Source: Clostridia bacterium (GTDB taxonomy: Bacteria; Bacillota_A; Clostridia; Christensenellales; Aristaeellaceae). From it: 36,483 nt of DNA. The position numbers and the translations under genes are program-made. This document shows positions 8,213 to 16,088 of this stretch, piece by piece; the stretch's first letter is position 1, and each line of letters starts with the position of its first letter. A model generated the notes under the pieces. The model made no database searches, had not been told where the DNA came from, and saw only the letters and a list, made by a program, of their open reading frames with translations. The stretch covers positions 1-36,483 of the forward strand of contig JAFXMP010000330.1 of NCBI GenBank assembly GCA_017530275.1, given 5' to 3'.

Positions 8213-8242
8213 TCTCCACACTCCACTCTCCACACTCCACTC
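8213..8242. repeat. Heptamer-based array, TCTCCACACTCCAC x2
   Basis: Two exact copies of a 14-mer (8213-8226 and 8227-8240), each made of two related heptamers TCTCCAC and ACTCCAC. In the minus-strand transcript GTGGAGA units here can pair six of seven bases with TCTCAAC units of the array at 8105-8153, so the whole can fold into a long imperfect hairpin just after the peptidase stop codon. Confidence 0.8.
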
Positions 8243-8246
8243 TGTT

Positions 8247-11240
8247 TTACTTCCCGATGACCGGCGTCCAGTAAGCCTGCTGGTAAATATCGGTGATCCG
8301 ATAGGTGACCAAGGCCTTGCTCTTATCGGGCAGGTATACGCTGCTGACCTTGAGCTCGCCGTCCACGGTGATGGACTTGCCAAAGGCGTAGCTTGCGGTG
8401 TAATTCTGGTCGTAATCGTACAGGTCGGCCAGGAACACGATTTCCGCGCCCTGCTCCAGTTCGTCCAGGGCCTTGGCAACGGTTTCGGTTTCATCGGTGT
8501 ACACGGCCCGGGCTCCGGCCACGTAGCCGTCCTCGTGCTCGTTATCGAACACGATGAGCAGGTCCATGCGAACGCCATTCACCAGGGCGGGCACCCGGCC
8601 TGTGATGATCCAGCCGCCGTTATCCAGGTACTGGCTGGTTTCATGATAGTAGGGCACGGGCTGACCGTTCAGCGCCAGCCAGGTGCCGTCCATATCGGCA
8701 ACCAGGCGGCCCAGTTCGTCGAAGGAGAACAGATTATCCAGGCCCAAGTCCACATAGCCCGCGCCGTTATCGTAGAATACGTTCTGATCCACGCCCGTGA
8801 CCAGCGCCCACTGTTCGGGCGTCAGGTCCAGCGCCCAGTTTTCACCGGTCTGCGTGAACACAAGCTGGCTGGCGTCTAAGATATGGGCGGTCAGATATTC
8901 GGTCAGATCGTTTCCGCTCAGGGCGCGGCCGGAAAGAAAGCCGGTATTGTCCGCATCCAGGCCCGCTACCCGATTATAGCCGCCGCCCAGGAAGGCGGAA
9001 AGCAGATCGCTGATCATGTCGTCCGAGGAGGAAGAGGACGCGCTGCCGGAAGAAGAACCGAACAGGGAGCCCATCAGCCCGCCGCCGCTGGCAACGGCCT
9101 GCCCGCTGGCTTCCACCCCGGCAAAATCGCGGATGGCTTGGGAATAGCTGTCGTCCATGCCGATGGCGGCATAGGTGCTCACCGCTTTATCCACGTTGGA
9201 AACCTTGTTGTAGGGGAAGTAAATGGACAGCCCGTGGGCGTTGGAAATGTTGTTGATGCGGTTGTATTTCACCGCTTCCTTGAGCACCTTGGCCAGCGCC
9301 GTGCTTTCCGACGTATTCAGGTGGGCGCACAGGTCGGTCAGGTCCACCTGATCGATGCGGCTGGACTGGGCGAATTCACGGCTGCCGTTGCGGGCGGCGG
9401 AAACGGTCTGATACTCTTTATTGGAGATCATGGTGGAAACGGACTTGGAGAAGGCCGTCAGCTTTTCGGGCACGGTGTGCTCCAATTCCGCCAGGTCGAT
9501 CACGGACAGGGTGGTTTGCTGACCCCGGCAGGAGGAAGCACACTTGCTCACGAAATCGTCGCAGATTTTCTGGCCGATTTCCAGGGTATCCATGGAGGTG
9601 TTTTTACCCCAAGCCGTGAGCCAGTCGGTGTAATACCAGCCGATGCCCGGCTCGGTTTCCTCGGAGGCGATCAGGTAATCGGCGTGTTTGCTGCACATGA
9701 GGGCGTTTTCCACCGTCGCCATCAGGCAGGCGTCGAAGCCGATGAAATCGAACTTGACCCCGCCGTTTTCAAAGGCGGTGTTCAGCCCAGCCAGGGTCAT
9801 GGAGCCGGAGCGGGTGTTCTTTTCGTCGTAGCCGTAGCCGCTGACGGAGCCGGAGCCATGGTCCCACAGGATCAGGGCGTAGCGGTTGGCCTTGAAATTC
9901 TTGGCGCAGTACTGAATGAAAGCGCTGAGGGTGGCGGGATTGGTCATGGAGGTGGTGCCCGCATTGTCCTCTAAGCAGGTCATTTTGCCGTTGTCGATCT
10001 GCCAGATCTGGTTCACCTTGGAGGACACCTTGTCGTTGCGCCAGTTGGTGCTGCCGCCGGTGAACACGATCAGCTTGATCTTGCTGCCTAAGGTGGCGTT
10101 CAGCATTTCCTGCAGGTCCTTGGTGCCCATGGCGCTGCGGCTTTCCAGGTCCGCCCCGCACATGTACACCATGATGGTCACTTTATCCTTGCCATTTCCG
10201 GCGATGGCGGTATATTTATCCCGGCTTCCGGAGGCCACATTGCGGTTCAGCACCCCGGAAACCACCGTGGAAATGGCGGTGTTCAGGGTGGAAGCGCCGG
10301 AGGAAGACGTGCTGCCGTATCCCGTCTGGCCGCTGTACCAGCTTCCGCCCAAGAGGGAGGAAAGCAGATCGGAGGAAGAACTGCTCGTCTGGGCCTGGGT
10401 AGAGGTAGAGGAAGAACCCATCAGCCCGGAGAGGATGGAGGACATGGTGCCGCTGCTGCTTTGGCTTCCCGTCAGGCCGCCCAGCAGGGAAGACAGGGTG
10501 TCGTCGCTGCTGCTGCTCTGAGTCCCCGTCAGGCCCGACAGCAGGGAAGAAGTGCTTTGGGTATTATTGGAGGTATTGCTGGAGCCGCCGCCAAACAGGC
10601 CGGAAAGCCCCCCGCCGCCGCCCAGCAGCAGCACCGCCACCACCGCGATAATGATCAGCAACGGGCTCTTGCCGCCGCCTGCCCGCTGGGTGCTCTGGGT
10701 GCCGCTGGCCCGCTGGGTGTTCTGGGGCGTTCCGCCGCCGGACACGGGGGGCCGCTGGGCGGAAGATGGACGGCTGGCTTGCTGCTGGGGCCGGGATTGC
10801 TGGCCGTAGGCGCTTTGCTGGCTGGTCTTCTGGGCCTTCGCCTGTTGGCTGAAAGGGCTTTGCGTATTGCTCTGCTGGGGCCGCGTCTGCTGGCTGAAGG
10901 GATTCTGCTGGGGGCGGCCCGCGCCAAAGGGGTTGGAGGCCGCGCCGCTGGGCCGGTTCTGCTGGGGCTGCGCGTTTCCCGCAGAGGTGCTGTGAGTATT
11001 CATACTGCCGCCAGCTTGACCGGACACATTTTGGGGCCGCGCCATAGGCCGGTTCTGCGCGTTGGTCTGTCCGGCGGTGCGCTGATTTCCCGCGCCCGCC
11101 TGCTGGTCCTTTCTGTCCTGATAACCGTTTTGGTCCCCCACCGGGCCGTCCGTTTGGGCCGGGCCGTGGGTCTGCATGGCGCTCTCATCCGCCACGCCGG
11201 TTACTTTCTTTTTCCGATTCAAAGGGCCGTTTCCCTGCAT
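8247..11240 (-). CDS. Membrane-anchored clostripain-family (C11) cysteine peptidase
   Basis: The 997-residue protein has four parts. Residues 1-190 are a disordered Gln/Asn/Pro-rich cytoplasmic tail with repeated NPFSQQ and RPQQ units. Residues 191-206 are a single transmembrane helix. Residues ~210-330 are Ser/Gly/Leu-rich low complexity. Residues ~351-705 are the C11 peptidase domain (KVTIMVYMCGADLES), with catalytic His461 in LILWDHGSG and Cys505 in GFDACLMA. A second low-complexity stretch (718-754) leads to a C-terminal domain of about 240 residues that I do not recognise. The family cleaves mostly after Arg or Lys and usually matures by autocleavage; specificity here is not visible. No classical signal peptide is present, so the helix acts as a signal anchor with the peptidase outside. 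The ATG at 11240 follows AAGGAAGGG and a near-consensus promoter; it is monocistronic. Confidence 0.88.
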   Translation of the reverse strand: MQGNGPLNRKKKVTGVADESAMQTHGPAQTDGPVGDQNGYQDRKDQQAGAGNQRTAGQTNAQNRPMARPQNVSGQAGGSMNTHSTSAGNAQPQQNRPSGAASNPFGAGRPQQNPFSQQTRPQQSNTQSPFSQQAKAQKTSQQSAYGQQSRPQQQASRPSSAQRPPVSGGGTPQNTQRASGTQSTQRAGGGKSPLLIIIAVVAVLLLGGGGGLSGLFGGGSSNTSNNTQSTSSLLSGLTGTQSSSSDDTLSSLLGGLTGSQSSSGTMSSILSGLMGSSSTSTQAQTSSSSSDLLSSLLGGSWYSGQTGYGSTSSSGASTLNTAISTVVSGVLNRNVASGSRDKYTAIAGNGKDKVTIMVYMCGADLESRSAMGTKDLQEMLNATLGSKIKLIVFTGGSTNWRNDKVSSKVNQIWQIDNGKMTCLEDNAGTTSMTNPATLSAFIQYCAKNFKANRYALILWDHGSGSVSGYGYDEKNTRSGSMTLAGLNTAFENGGVKFDFIGFDACLMATVENALMCSKHADYLIASEETEPGIGWYYTDWLTAWGKNTSMDTLEIGQKICDDFVSKCASSCRGQQTTLSVIDLAELEHTVPEKLTAFSKSVSTMISNKEYQTVSAARNGSREFAQSSRIDQVDLTDLCAHLNTSESTALAKVLKEAVKYNRINNISNAHGLSIYFPYNKVSNVDKAVSTYAAIGMDDSYSQAIRDFAGVEASGQAVASGGGLMGSLFGSSSGSASSSSSDDMISDLLSAFLGGGYNRVAGLDADNTGFLSGRALSGNDLTEYLTAHILDASQLVFTQTGENWALDLTPEQWALVTGVDQNVFYDNGAGYVDLGLDNLFSFDELGRLVADMDGTWLALNGQPVPYYHETSQYLDNGGWIITGRVPALVNGVRMDLLIVFDNEHEDGYVAGARAVYTDETETVAKALDELEQGAEIVFLADLYDYDQNYTASYAFGKSITVDGELKVSSVYLPDKSKALVTYRITDIYQQAYWTPVIGK

Positions 11241-11302
11241 AATGATCCCTTCCTTATTTCATTTATTGAACCCCGCGCGAAGGCGGAAATGATGCTATGA
11301 TC

Positions 11303-11331
11303 ATTATAGCACGCTTTGCCCGGTTCGTCAA
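11303..11331 (-). promoter_or_regulatory. Sigma-A promoter for the C11 peptidase gene
   Basis: Minus strand TTGACG (11331-11326), 17-base spacer, TATAAT (11308-11303); the start near 11296 gives a leader of about 55 bases. It is divergent from the csoR promoter, with 24 bases between the two -35 boxes. Confidence 0.8.
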
Positions 11332-11355
11332 AAATAAAATAGTGAAAAAATGCTC

Positions 11356-11384
11356 TTGACATATACCACCCAGGGGTATATACT
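11356..11384 (+). promoter_or_regulatory. Sigma-A promoter for csoR-copA
   Basis: TTGACA (11356-11361), 17-base spacer, TATACT (11379-11384). The spacer and -10 box are covered by the first CsoR-like palindrome and the start region by the second. Confidence 0.82.
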
Positions 11385-11407
11385 CGATATACCCCATTGG
11401 GGTATAT
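11361..11407 (+). promoter_or_regulatory. Two CsoR-type operators
   Basis: Palindrome 1 (11361-11381) reads ATATACCACCC-A-GGGGTATAT with slight asymmetry. Palindrome 2 (11387-11407), ATATACCCC-ATT-GGGGTATAT, is perfect about its central base. The centres are 26 bp apart. TACCCC/GGGGTA half-sites are the type bound by copper-sensing CsoR. Binding would block the -10 region and the transcription start until Cu(I) releases the repressor. Confidence 0.8.
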
Positions 11408-11427
11408 TTTTCGGAGGAATGGGCACA

Positions 11428-11736
11428 ATGAATCAGGAAGAAATGGTTTGTCCCTGCCATAAAACCAGGGAGAGAACAGAAGAAGAATACACCCGCCTGA
11501 TCCACCGGCTGAACCGCATCGAGGGACAGGTGCGGGGCATCCGGGGCATGGTGGAAAAGAACGCCTACTGCACGGATATCTTAGTGCAGGTGGCGGCGGT
11601 GAACGCGGCGCTGGCGGCCTTCAACAGGGAACTGCTGGGCCAGCACATCAAAACCTGCGTGAAGCGGGACATTTTGGCGGGGAAGGACGAAACCATCGAC
11701 GAGCTGCTCAACACCCTGCAAAAAATGATGAAGTAA
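11428..11736 (+). CDS. csoR: Copper-sensing transcriptional repressor CsoR
   Basis: The 102-residue all-helical DUF156 protein binds operator DNA as a tetramer and releases it on binding Cu(I). The sensor residues are Cys48 (AYCTDI), His73 and Cys77 (GQHIKTC), the C-H-C pattern typical of copper CsoR. The helix RLNRIEGQVRGIRGMVE (28-44) is the family signature. An additional CPCH (8-11) lies in the N-terminal tail. GGAGG (11413-11417) sits ten bases before the ATG at 11428 but only one before the ATG at 11419, so the downstream start is preferred. It is autoregulated by the palindromes at 11361-11407 and is followed by copA, which fixes the metal as copper. Confidence 0.92.
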   Translation: MNQEEMVCPCHKTRERTEEEYTRLIHRLNRIEGQVRGIRGMVEKNAYCTDILVQVAAVNAALAAFNRELLGQHIKTCVKRDILAGKDETIDELLNTLQKMMK

Positions 11737-11748
11737 AGCAGCGCTCAA

Positions 11749-11831
11749 AGTTCAGAGTTCAGATGAAGTTTGATCTGACAAGTTTGCTTGCGGTTCCTTT
11801 TATTTGACTAAATAAACCTGAACTCTGAACT
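11749..11831. repeat. Inverted heptamer pairs flanking a 55-base core
   Basis: AGTTCAGAGTTCAG (11749-11762) and CTGAACTCTGAACT (11818-11831) are exact inverted repeats of 14 bases, each two heptamers. They flank 55 bases of AT-rich unique DNA between csoR and copA. The arrangement matches the element at 8105-8242. In the csoR-copA mRNA it can form a stem-loop 25 bases before the copA start. Confidence 0.85.
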
Positions 11832-11856
11832 CTAAAAGAATCGAAAGGGATCAATT

Positions 11857-14358
11857 ATGAAGCAGTATACCGTAACGGGTATGAGCTGCGCGGCGTGCAG
11901 CGCCCGGGTGGAAAAAGCGGTCAGTCAGGTGCCAGGCGTGCAAAGCTGCGCGGTGAGCCTGCTGACCAACAGCATGGGCGTGGAGGGCACGGCCAGCGAA
12001 AGCGACATCATCCGCGCCGTGGAAGAGGCGGGCTACGGGGCCCGAAGCAAGGATGCTTCCTCCACTGCTCAAGCATCCGCCGTAAGCAAAGAAGACGCCC
12101 TGGCAGACCATGAAACGCCTAAGCTGAAAAAGCGGCTGTTCACCTCCCTTGGCTTTCTGATCGTGCTCATGTATATATCCATGGGGCATATGATGTGGAA
12201 CTGGCCCCTGCCCGCGTTCATGGCGGACAATCATGTGGCCATGGGGCTGGCGCAGATGATTTTAGCCGCCATCGTCATGGTGATCAACCAGAAATTCTTC
12301 ATCAGCGGCTTCAAAAGCCTGTGGCATAAGGCCCCCAATATGGACACCTTAGTGGCCTTGGGTTCGGCGGCCAGCTTCTGCTGGAGCGTGTACGTGCTCT
12401 TTGCCATAACCACGGCTCAAACCCACGGCGACGGGGAAGCGGTGATGGGGTACATGCACGAATTCTACTTTGAATCCGCCGCCATGATCCTGACCCTGAT
12501 CACCGTGGGAAAAATGCTGGAAGCCCGATCCAAGGGCAAAACTACCGACGCTCTGAAAAGTCTGATGAAGCTGGCCCCGCAAAATGCCGCCCTGATTCGT
12601 AACGGCCAGGAGGTCACCGTGCCCATCGAGCAGGTGCAGCCCGGCGACATCTTCATTGTGCGTCCCGGCGAAAGCATCCCGCTGGACGGCGTGGTGGTGT
12701 CCGGCGGCAGCGCGGTGAACGAAGCGGCGCTGACGGGTGAAAGCATCCCTGTGGATAAAGGCGAGGGCGACAGCGTATCCGCCGCAACAGTGAACCAGTC
12801 CGGCTTCCTGCAATGCCGGGCGACCCGGGTGGGGCAGGATACCACCCTCTCCCAGATCATCAAAATGGTCAGCGACGCGGCGGCAACCAAGGCCCCCATC
12901 GCCAAGGTGGCGGATAAGGTTTCCGGCGTGTTCGTGCCGGTGGTCATTTCCATCGCGGTCATTACAACGATCATTTGGCTGCTGCTGGGCCAGACCTTCG
13001 GTTACGCCCTGGCCCGGGGCATTTCGGTGCTGGTCATTTCCTGCCCCTGTGCCTTGGGGCTCGCCACGCCGGTAGCCATCATGGTGGGCAACGGCTTAGG
13101 CGCGCGGCACGGCGTCCTGTTCAAAACCGCCGTTTCCCTGGAGGAAGCGGGCAAGGCCCAGATCGTGGCTCTGGACAAGACCGGCACCATCACCAGGGGC
13201 GAACCCCAGGTGACAGACGTGCTGCCGGGAGACGGTGTTTCCGAAAACGAACTGCTGAACGCCGCTTTTGCCCTGGAGCGTAAAAGCGAACATCCCCTGG
13301 CCCGCGCCGTCGTTGCCTACGGGGAAAGCAAGGGCCTGACCGGTCGGGAAATCGAAGCCTTTACCGCCCTGCCCGGCAACGGCCTGACGGGTAGGCTGAA
13401 TGGCGAAGCCCTGCTGGGCGGCAGTCAGAAATTCATAGCCTCCAAAGTCAGCTTGTCTGACGATTTGATGAAAAAGGCGGACCGATTGGCGGAAGAAGGG
13501 AAAACGCCCCTGTTCTTCGCTAAAAATGAACGAGCCCTGGGCGTCATCGCCGTGGCGGACACCGTGAAGGAGGACAGCCCGGAAGCCATCCGGCAGCTGC
13601 AAAATATGGGCATCCGCGTGGTCATGCTCACCGGCGACAACGAGCGCACCGCCCAGGCCGTGGGCAAGCAGGCGGGGGTGGACGAGGTGATCGCCGGCGT
13701 GCTGCCGGAGGGCAAGGAGCAGGTGATCCAAAAGCTCAAAAAGCAGGGCAAGGTGGCCATGGTGGGCGACGGCATCAACGACGCCCCGGCCCTCACCCGG
13801 GCGGATATGGGCATCGCCATCGGCGCGGGCGCCGACGTAGCCATCGACGCGGCGGACGTGGTGCTCATGAACAGCCGTTTGACCGACGTGCCCGCCGCCA
13901 TCCGTTTGAGCCGCGCCACCCTGCGCAACATCCATGAAAATCTGTTCTGGGCCTTTATCTACAATATCATCGGCATCCCCTTAGCGGCGGGGGCGTTCAT
14001 TTCCCTGTTCGGCTGGACCATGAACCCCATGTTCGGGGCGGCGGCCATGAGCATGTCCAGCTTCTGCGTGGTATCCAACGCGCTGCGGCTCAACTTCTTT
14101 GACCTGTACAGCGCGAAACGGGATAAAAAAATCAAGATCAAGGAGAGAAAAACCATGGAAAAGACGTTGAAAATCGAAGGCATGATGTGCATGCACTGCT
14201 CCGGCCGGGTGCAGAAGGCCCTGGAAGCCATCGACGGCGTGGTGAGCGCCAATGTGAGCCACGAAACCGGCACTGCCGTTGTCACCCTGAGCCAGAACGT
14301 GGCCGACGACGTGCTGAAAAAGGCCGTCACCGACGCGGGATACGAAGTAGTGGGCTGA
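11857..14358 (+). CDS. copA: Cu(I)-exporting P1B-type ATPase CopA with N- and C-terminal metal-binding domains
   Basis: ATP-driven exporter of Cu(I) across the cytoplasmic membrane. Residues 1-65 are a heavy-metal-associated domain with GMSCAAC (Cys11, Cys14). The transmembrane CPC motif is at 396-398 and Asp440 in [11 protein letters not shown] is phosphorylated. TGES lies at 293-296, the nucleotide-binding SEHP at 477-480, TGDN at 592-595 and GDGINDAP at 637-644. The last helix carries [15 protein letters not shown], the copper-site pattern of CopA. After a Lys-rich linker (754-765) a second HMA domain follows (767-833, GMMCMHC, Cys778 and Cys781). That domain has its own ribosome binding site and ATG at 14155. 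Most CopA proteins carry such domains only at the N-terminus. It is expressed with csoR, 120 bases downstream; the start ATG at 11857 follows GAAAGGG. Confidence 0.94.
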   Translation: MKQYTVTGMSCAACSARVEKAVSQVPGVQSCAVSLLTNSMGVEGTASESDIIRAVEEAGYGARSKDASSTAQASAVSKEDALADHETPKLKKRLFTSLGFLIVLMYISMGHMMWNWPLPAFMADNHVAMGLAQMILAAIVMVINQKFFISGFKSLWHKAPNMDTLVALGSAASFCWSVYVLFAITTAQTHGDGEAVMGYMHEFYFESAAMILTLITVGKMLEARSKGKTTDALKSLMKLAPQNAALIRNGQEVTVPIEQVQPGDIFIVRPGESIPLDGVVVSGGSAVNEAALTGESIPVDKGEGDSVSAATVNQSGFLQCRATRVGQDTTLSQIIKMVSDAAATKAPIAKVADKVSGVFVPVVISIAVITTIIWLLLGQTFGYALARGISVLVISCPCALGLATPVAIMVGNGLGARHGVLFKTAVSLEEAGKAQIVALDKTGTITRGEPQVTDVLPGDGVSENELLNAAFALERKSEHPLARAVVAYGESKGLTGREIEAFTALPGNGLTGRLNGEALLGGSQKFIASKVSLSDDLMKKADRLAEEGKTPLFFAKNERALGVIAVADTVKEDSPEAIRQLQNMGIRVVMLTGDNERTAQAVGKQAGVDEVIAGVLPEGKEQVIQKLKKQGKVAMVGDGINDAPALTRADMGIAIGAGADVAIDAADVVLMNSRLTDVPAAIRLSRATLRNIHENLFWAFIYNIIGIPLAAGAFISLFGWTMNPMFGAAAMSMSSFCVVSNALRLNFFDLYSAKRDKKIKIKERKTMEKTLKIEGMMCMHCSGRVQKALEAIDGVVSANVSHETGTAVVTLSQNVADDVLKKAVTDAGYEVVG
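14155..14358 (+). CDS. copZ: Predicted in-frame internal gene for a CopZ-like copper chaperone
   Basis: Within the copA frame AAGGAG (14140-14145) lies nine bases before the ATG at 14155. From that ATG the frame encodes a complete 67-residue heavy-metal-associated domain, [20 protein letters not shown] onward, with the CxxC copper ligands and the normal CopZ length and ending. The sequence shows both a fused domain at the end of CopA and a full initiation signal exactly at the domain boundary. The cell could therefore make full CopA and free chaperone from one mRNA. Alternatively copZ was once a separate gene and lost the copA stop codon. Free CopZ production is an inference. Confidence 0.5.
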   Translation: MEKTLKIEGMMCMHCSGRVQKALEAIDGVVSANVSHETGTAVVTLSQNVADDVLKKAVTDAGYEVVG

Positions 14359-14380
14359 AAACAGCACGATAAACACGGGG

Positions 14381-14414
14381 AGAGGGAGGACCGGCCGGCG
14401 GCGGTCCTCCCTCT
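14381..14414. terminator. Shared hairpin between convergent copA and LysM genes
   Basis: AGAGGGAGGACCG (14381-14393) and CGGTCCTCCCTCT (14402-14414) make a perfect 13-bp stem with an eight-base loop. It lies between two converging stop codons; there is no clear T-run on either side, but stem strength and position fit a shared terminator. Confidence 0.7.
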
Positions 14415-14418
14415 TCGT

Positions 14419-15024
14419 TCAGTCAGGCAGCCGTACGGTGACGCCCGCTTTGAAATCCTCCGGGGCCAGGCAGGGGTTCACCCGCAGCAGGGACGCAATG
14501 GGAATGCTGTACTGCATGGCGATGGTTTCCAGGGTATCGCTGTCGCCCAGCACCACGCTGGCGGGCAGGGGACAGGCGATGTTGGTTTCGGGAATGCACA
14601 CGATATCGCCGCTGTTCAGGGCGTCCAGGTCCTTATCGGCGTTGGCGGTTTTCAGGGTGTGATAGCTCAGATTGTAGCGCAGCTGCAAATCGCTGGCTGT
14701 TTGCCCCTCCTGCACCACGGCCCTTCTGTTGGCGGGGCAGACATATCCTGTGCCGCTGTTTTCCTGATTGCCGTTATCCGGCTGGGCCGGTTCGCATGAC
14801 GTTCCGCAGTTGTTTTGACCGGGCTGGTCGGCGGCGGGGGTTTCGGCGGTGTTGCAGTAAGGAATGCGCAGCACGTCCCCTACCGTCAGCCGGGCGGGAG
14901 GAATATCGGGATTGGCCTCCAGTAGGTCCCTTAACTGCACGCCGGTGCGCTGGGCGATGAGATAAAAGCTGTCGCCCCGGCGGACGGTGTAGCTGTAGGA
15001 GCAATTGTTCTGCGTTTCGGACAT
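14419..15024 (-). CDS. Triple LysM-domain protein without signal peptide
   Basis: The 201-residue protein has three LysM modules: about 12-56 (YTVRRGDSFYLIAQRTG through VGDVLRIPYC), 104-146 (VQEGQTASDLQLRYN through SGDIVCIP) and 155-201 (VLGDSDTLETIAMQYSIP). They are joined by a Cys/Pro/Gln/Asn linker. LysM binds N-acetylglucosamine of peptidoglycan. There is no catalytic domain and no signal peptide. The last point, with a CATAnnnTA promoter upstream, suggests a protein made in the mother cell and deposited on the spore, as known for SafA-type LysM proteins; this is inference. The ATG at 15024 is preferred because AGGAAAGGGG lies about eight bases upstream; a GTG at 15033 is in the same frame. 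Paired cysteines throughout could cross-link. Confidence 0.8.
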   Translation of the reverse strand: MSETQNNCSYSYTVRRGDSFYLIAQRTGVQLRDLLEANPDIPPARLTVGDVLRIPYCNTAETPAADQPGQNNCGTSCEPAQPDNGNQENSGTGYVCPANRRAVVQEGQTASDLQLRYNLSYHTLKTANADKDLDALNSGDIVCIPETNIACPLPASVVLGDSDTLETIAMQYSIPIASLLRVNPCLAPEDFKAGVTVRLPD

Positions 15025-15054
15025 GTGATCCACCCCTTTCCTGATTTACAGTCC

Positions 15055-15081
15055 TATTCTATGCATGCGCAGGGGAAGGGT
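15055..15081 (-). promoter_or_regulatory. Sigma-K-like sporulation promoter candidate
   Basis: On the minus strand CATAGAATA (15063-15055) fits the CATAnnnTA -10 box of sigma-K. An AC dinucleotide lies 16 bases upstream (15081-15080), as in the -35 consensus. The predicted start gives a leader of about 20-25 bases before the LysM gene. The motif is short, so chance occurrence is possible. Confidence 0.4.
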
Positions 15082-15157
15082 GCGGTGTTTTCCTGAATTT
15101 GCTGTTTATTGCGGGAAAATTGGCCAAGGATTGATAATATTCTCAGCGTGATTGCGC

Positions 15158-15182
15158 AAAAAAACGCCGGATCGCTCCGGCG
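15158..15182 (-). terminator. Intrinsic terminator of the EEP gene
   Basis: CGCCGGA (15165-15171) and TCCGGCG (15176-15182) form a 7-bp stem with a four-base loop. On the minus strand seven T residues follow (15164-15158). It lies 27 bases after the stop codon. Confidence 0.9.
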
Positions 15183-15208
15183 GAAAATATCATGAAGATC
15201 GATGCTGC

Positions 15209-16063
15209 TTACTTAAGAGCAATGTCCGCGCAGATCGGAATATGGTCGGAAGCGTTTTGTGCGTCATGATCGATGATCGCGCTGAACAGCTTCACGTCCA
15301 CCTGATCGTTGACGAAAAGGTGATCCACACAGAGGTCCCTGCTCTCCGTGTTGGGGGCCTCCTGGTAGCCGAAGAAGGTGGAACAGTCGTAAGCGAGCAC
15401 GTCCGCTTCATACTTGGCGTCCTGAACGCCCGCTGCATTCATGAAGTTTAGGTACAGCTCCGTTTGGTCGGGGGTGTTGAAGTCACCCGCCAGGATCACC
15501 GGAAGACCTTCGTACTTTTTTACCGTATCGGCGGCAAAGGACGTAAGGTCTTCCATATTGCGGGCATATTTATCCGGCGTGTCCCGCGGCGCGGGATGGG
15601 TGTTGGTAACAACAAATTGAGCGCCGTCGTTCAGCCATTCAAATACGGCGATGGAAAATACCCGGGCGGCGTCCCTGAAATCCAGATCCAGAATGTATTC
15701 ATCCACCAATTTGACCGTCTGGGGGTTATACAGGAAAGTGGTACAGCAGTAAATGAATCCTTCGGCGTTGCTCTTGCGGCAGGCAAAGGCATATTCGCCG
15801 GTATCCACCAGCAGCGGGATCAGGGCTTTATGCCATTTTGCGCCTGCTTCCTGAATGGCGGCCACGTCGGGGCGGTACGAACGCAGGATATCCGCCACGA
15901 TTTCATCCCGGCCCTGCACCGAAACGCGGCTCCAATCCGGATGCATGATATTGTAGGACATGATGCGGAGCTCCGCGCCCTCCGCCAATGTAAGGGATTC
16001 AGCGGCGCACAGCGAGGGGATGAGCAGCGCCAGGACGAGCGCAAGACTGAAAAATCTTTTCAT
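15209..16063 (-). CDS. Secreted endonuclease/exonuclease/phosphatase (EEP) family protein
   Basis: The 284-residue product starts with a signal peptide (MKRFFSLALVLALLIPSLCA, probable cleavage near 20-21). It shows the EEP metal-dependent phosphodiesterase motifs in order: SYNI with Asn38, AAIQEAG with Glu72, TNTHP with His156, AGDFNTP with Asp194 and Asn196, and ASDHIPI with Asp273 and His274. The family includes DNases, sphingomyelinases and inositol-phosphate phosphatases; the substrate cannot be chosen from sequence. The ATG at 16063 is preferred over upstream in-frame codons because AAAGGAGA lies just before it and the signal peptide begins there. It sits 25 bases after the toroid-like gene and is likely co-transcribed with it; the terminator at 15158-15182 closes the unit. 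Confidence 0.85.
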   Translation of the reverse strand: MKRFFSLALVLALLIPSLCAAESLTLAEGAELRIMSYNIMHPDWSRVSVQGRDEIVADILRSYRPDVAAIQEAGAKWHKALIPLLVDTGEYAFACRKSNAEGFIYCCTTFLYNPQTVKLVDEYILDLDFRDAARVFSIAVFEWLNDGAQFVVTNTHPAPRDTPDKYARNMEDLTSFAADTVKKYEGLPVILAGDFNTPDQTELYLNFMNAAGVQDAKYEADVLAYDCSTFFGYQEAPNTESRDLCVDHLFVNDQVDVKLFSAIIDHDAQNASDHIPICADIALK

Positions 16064-16088
16064 GACGGGTTCTCCTTTCTGCAAAAGC

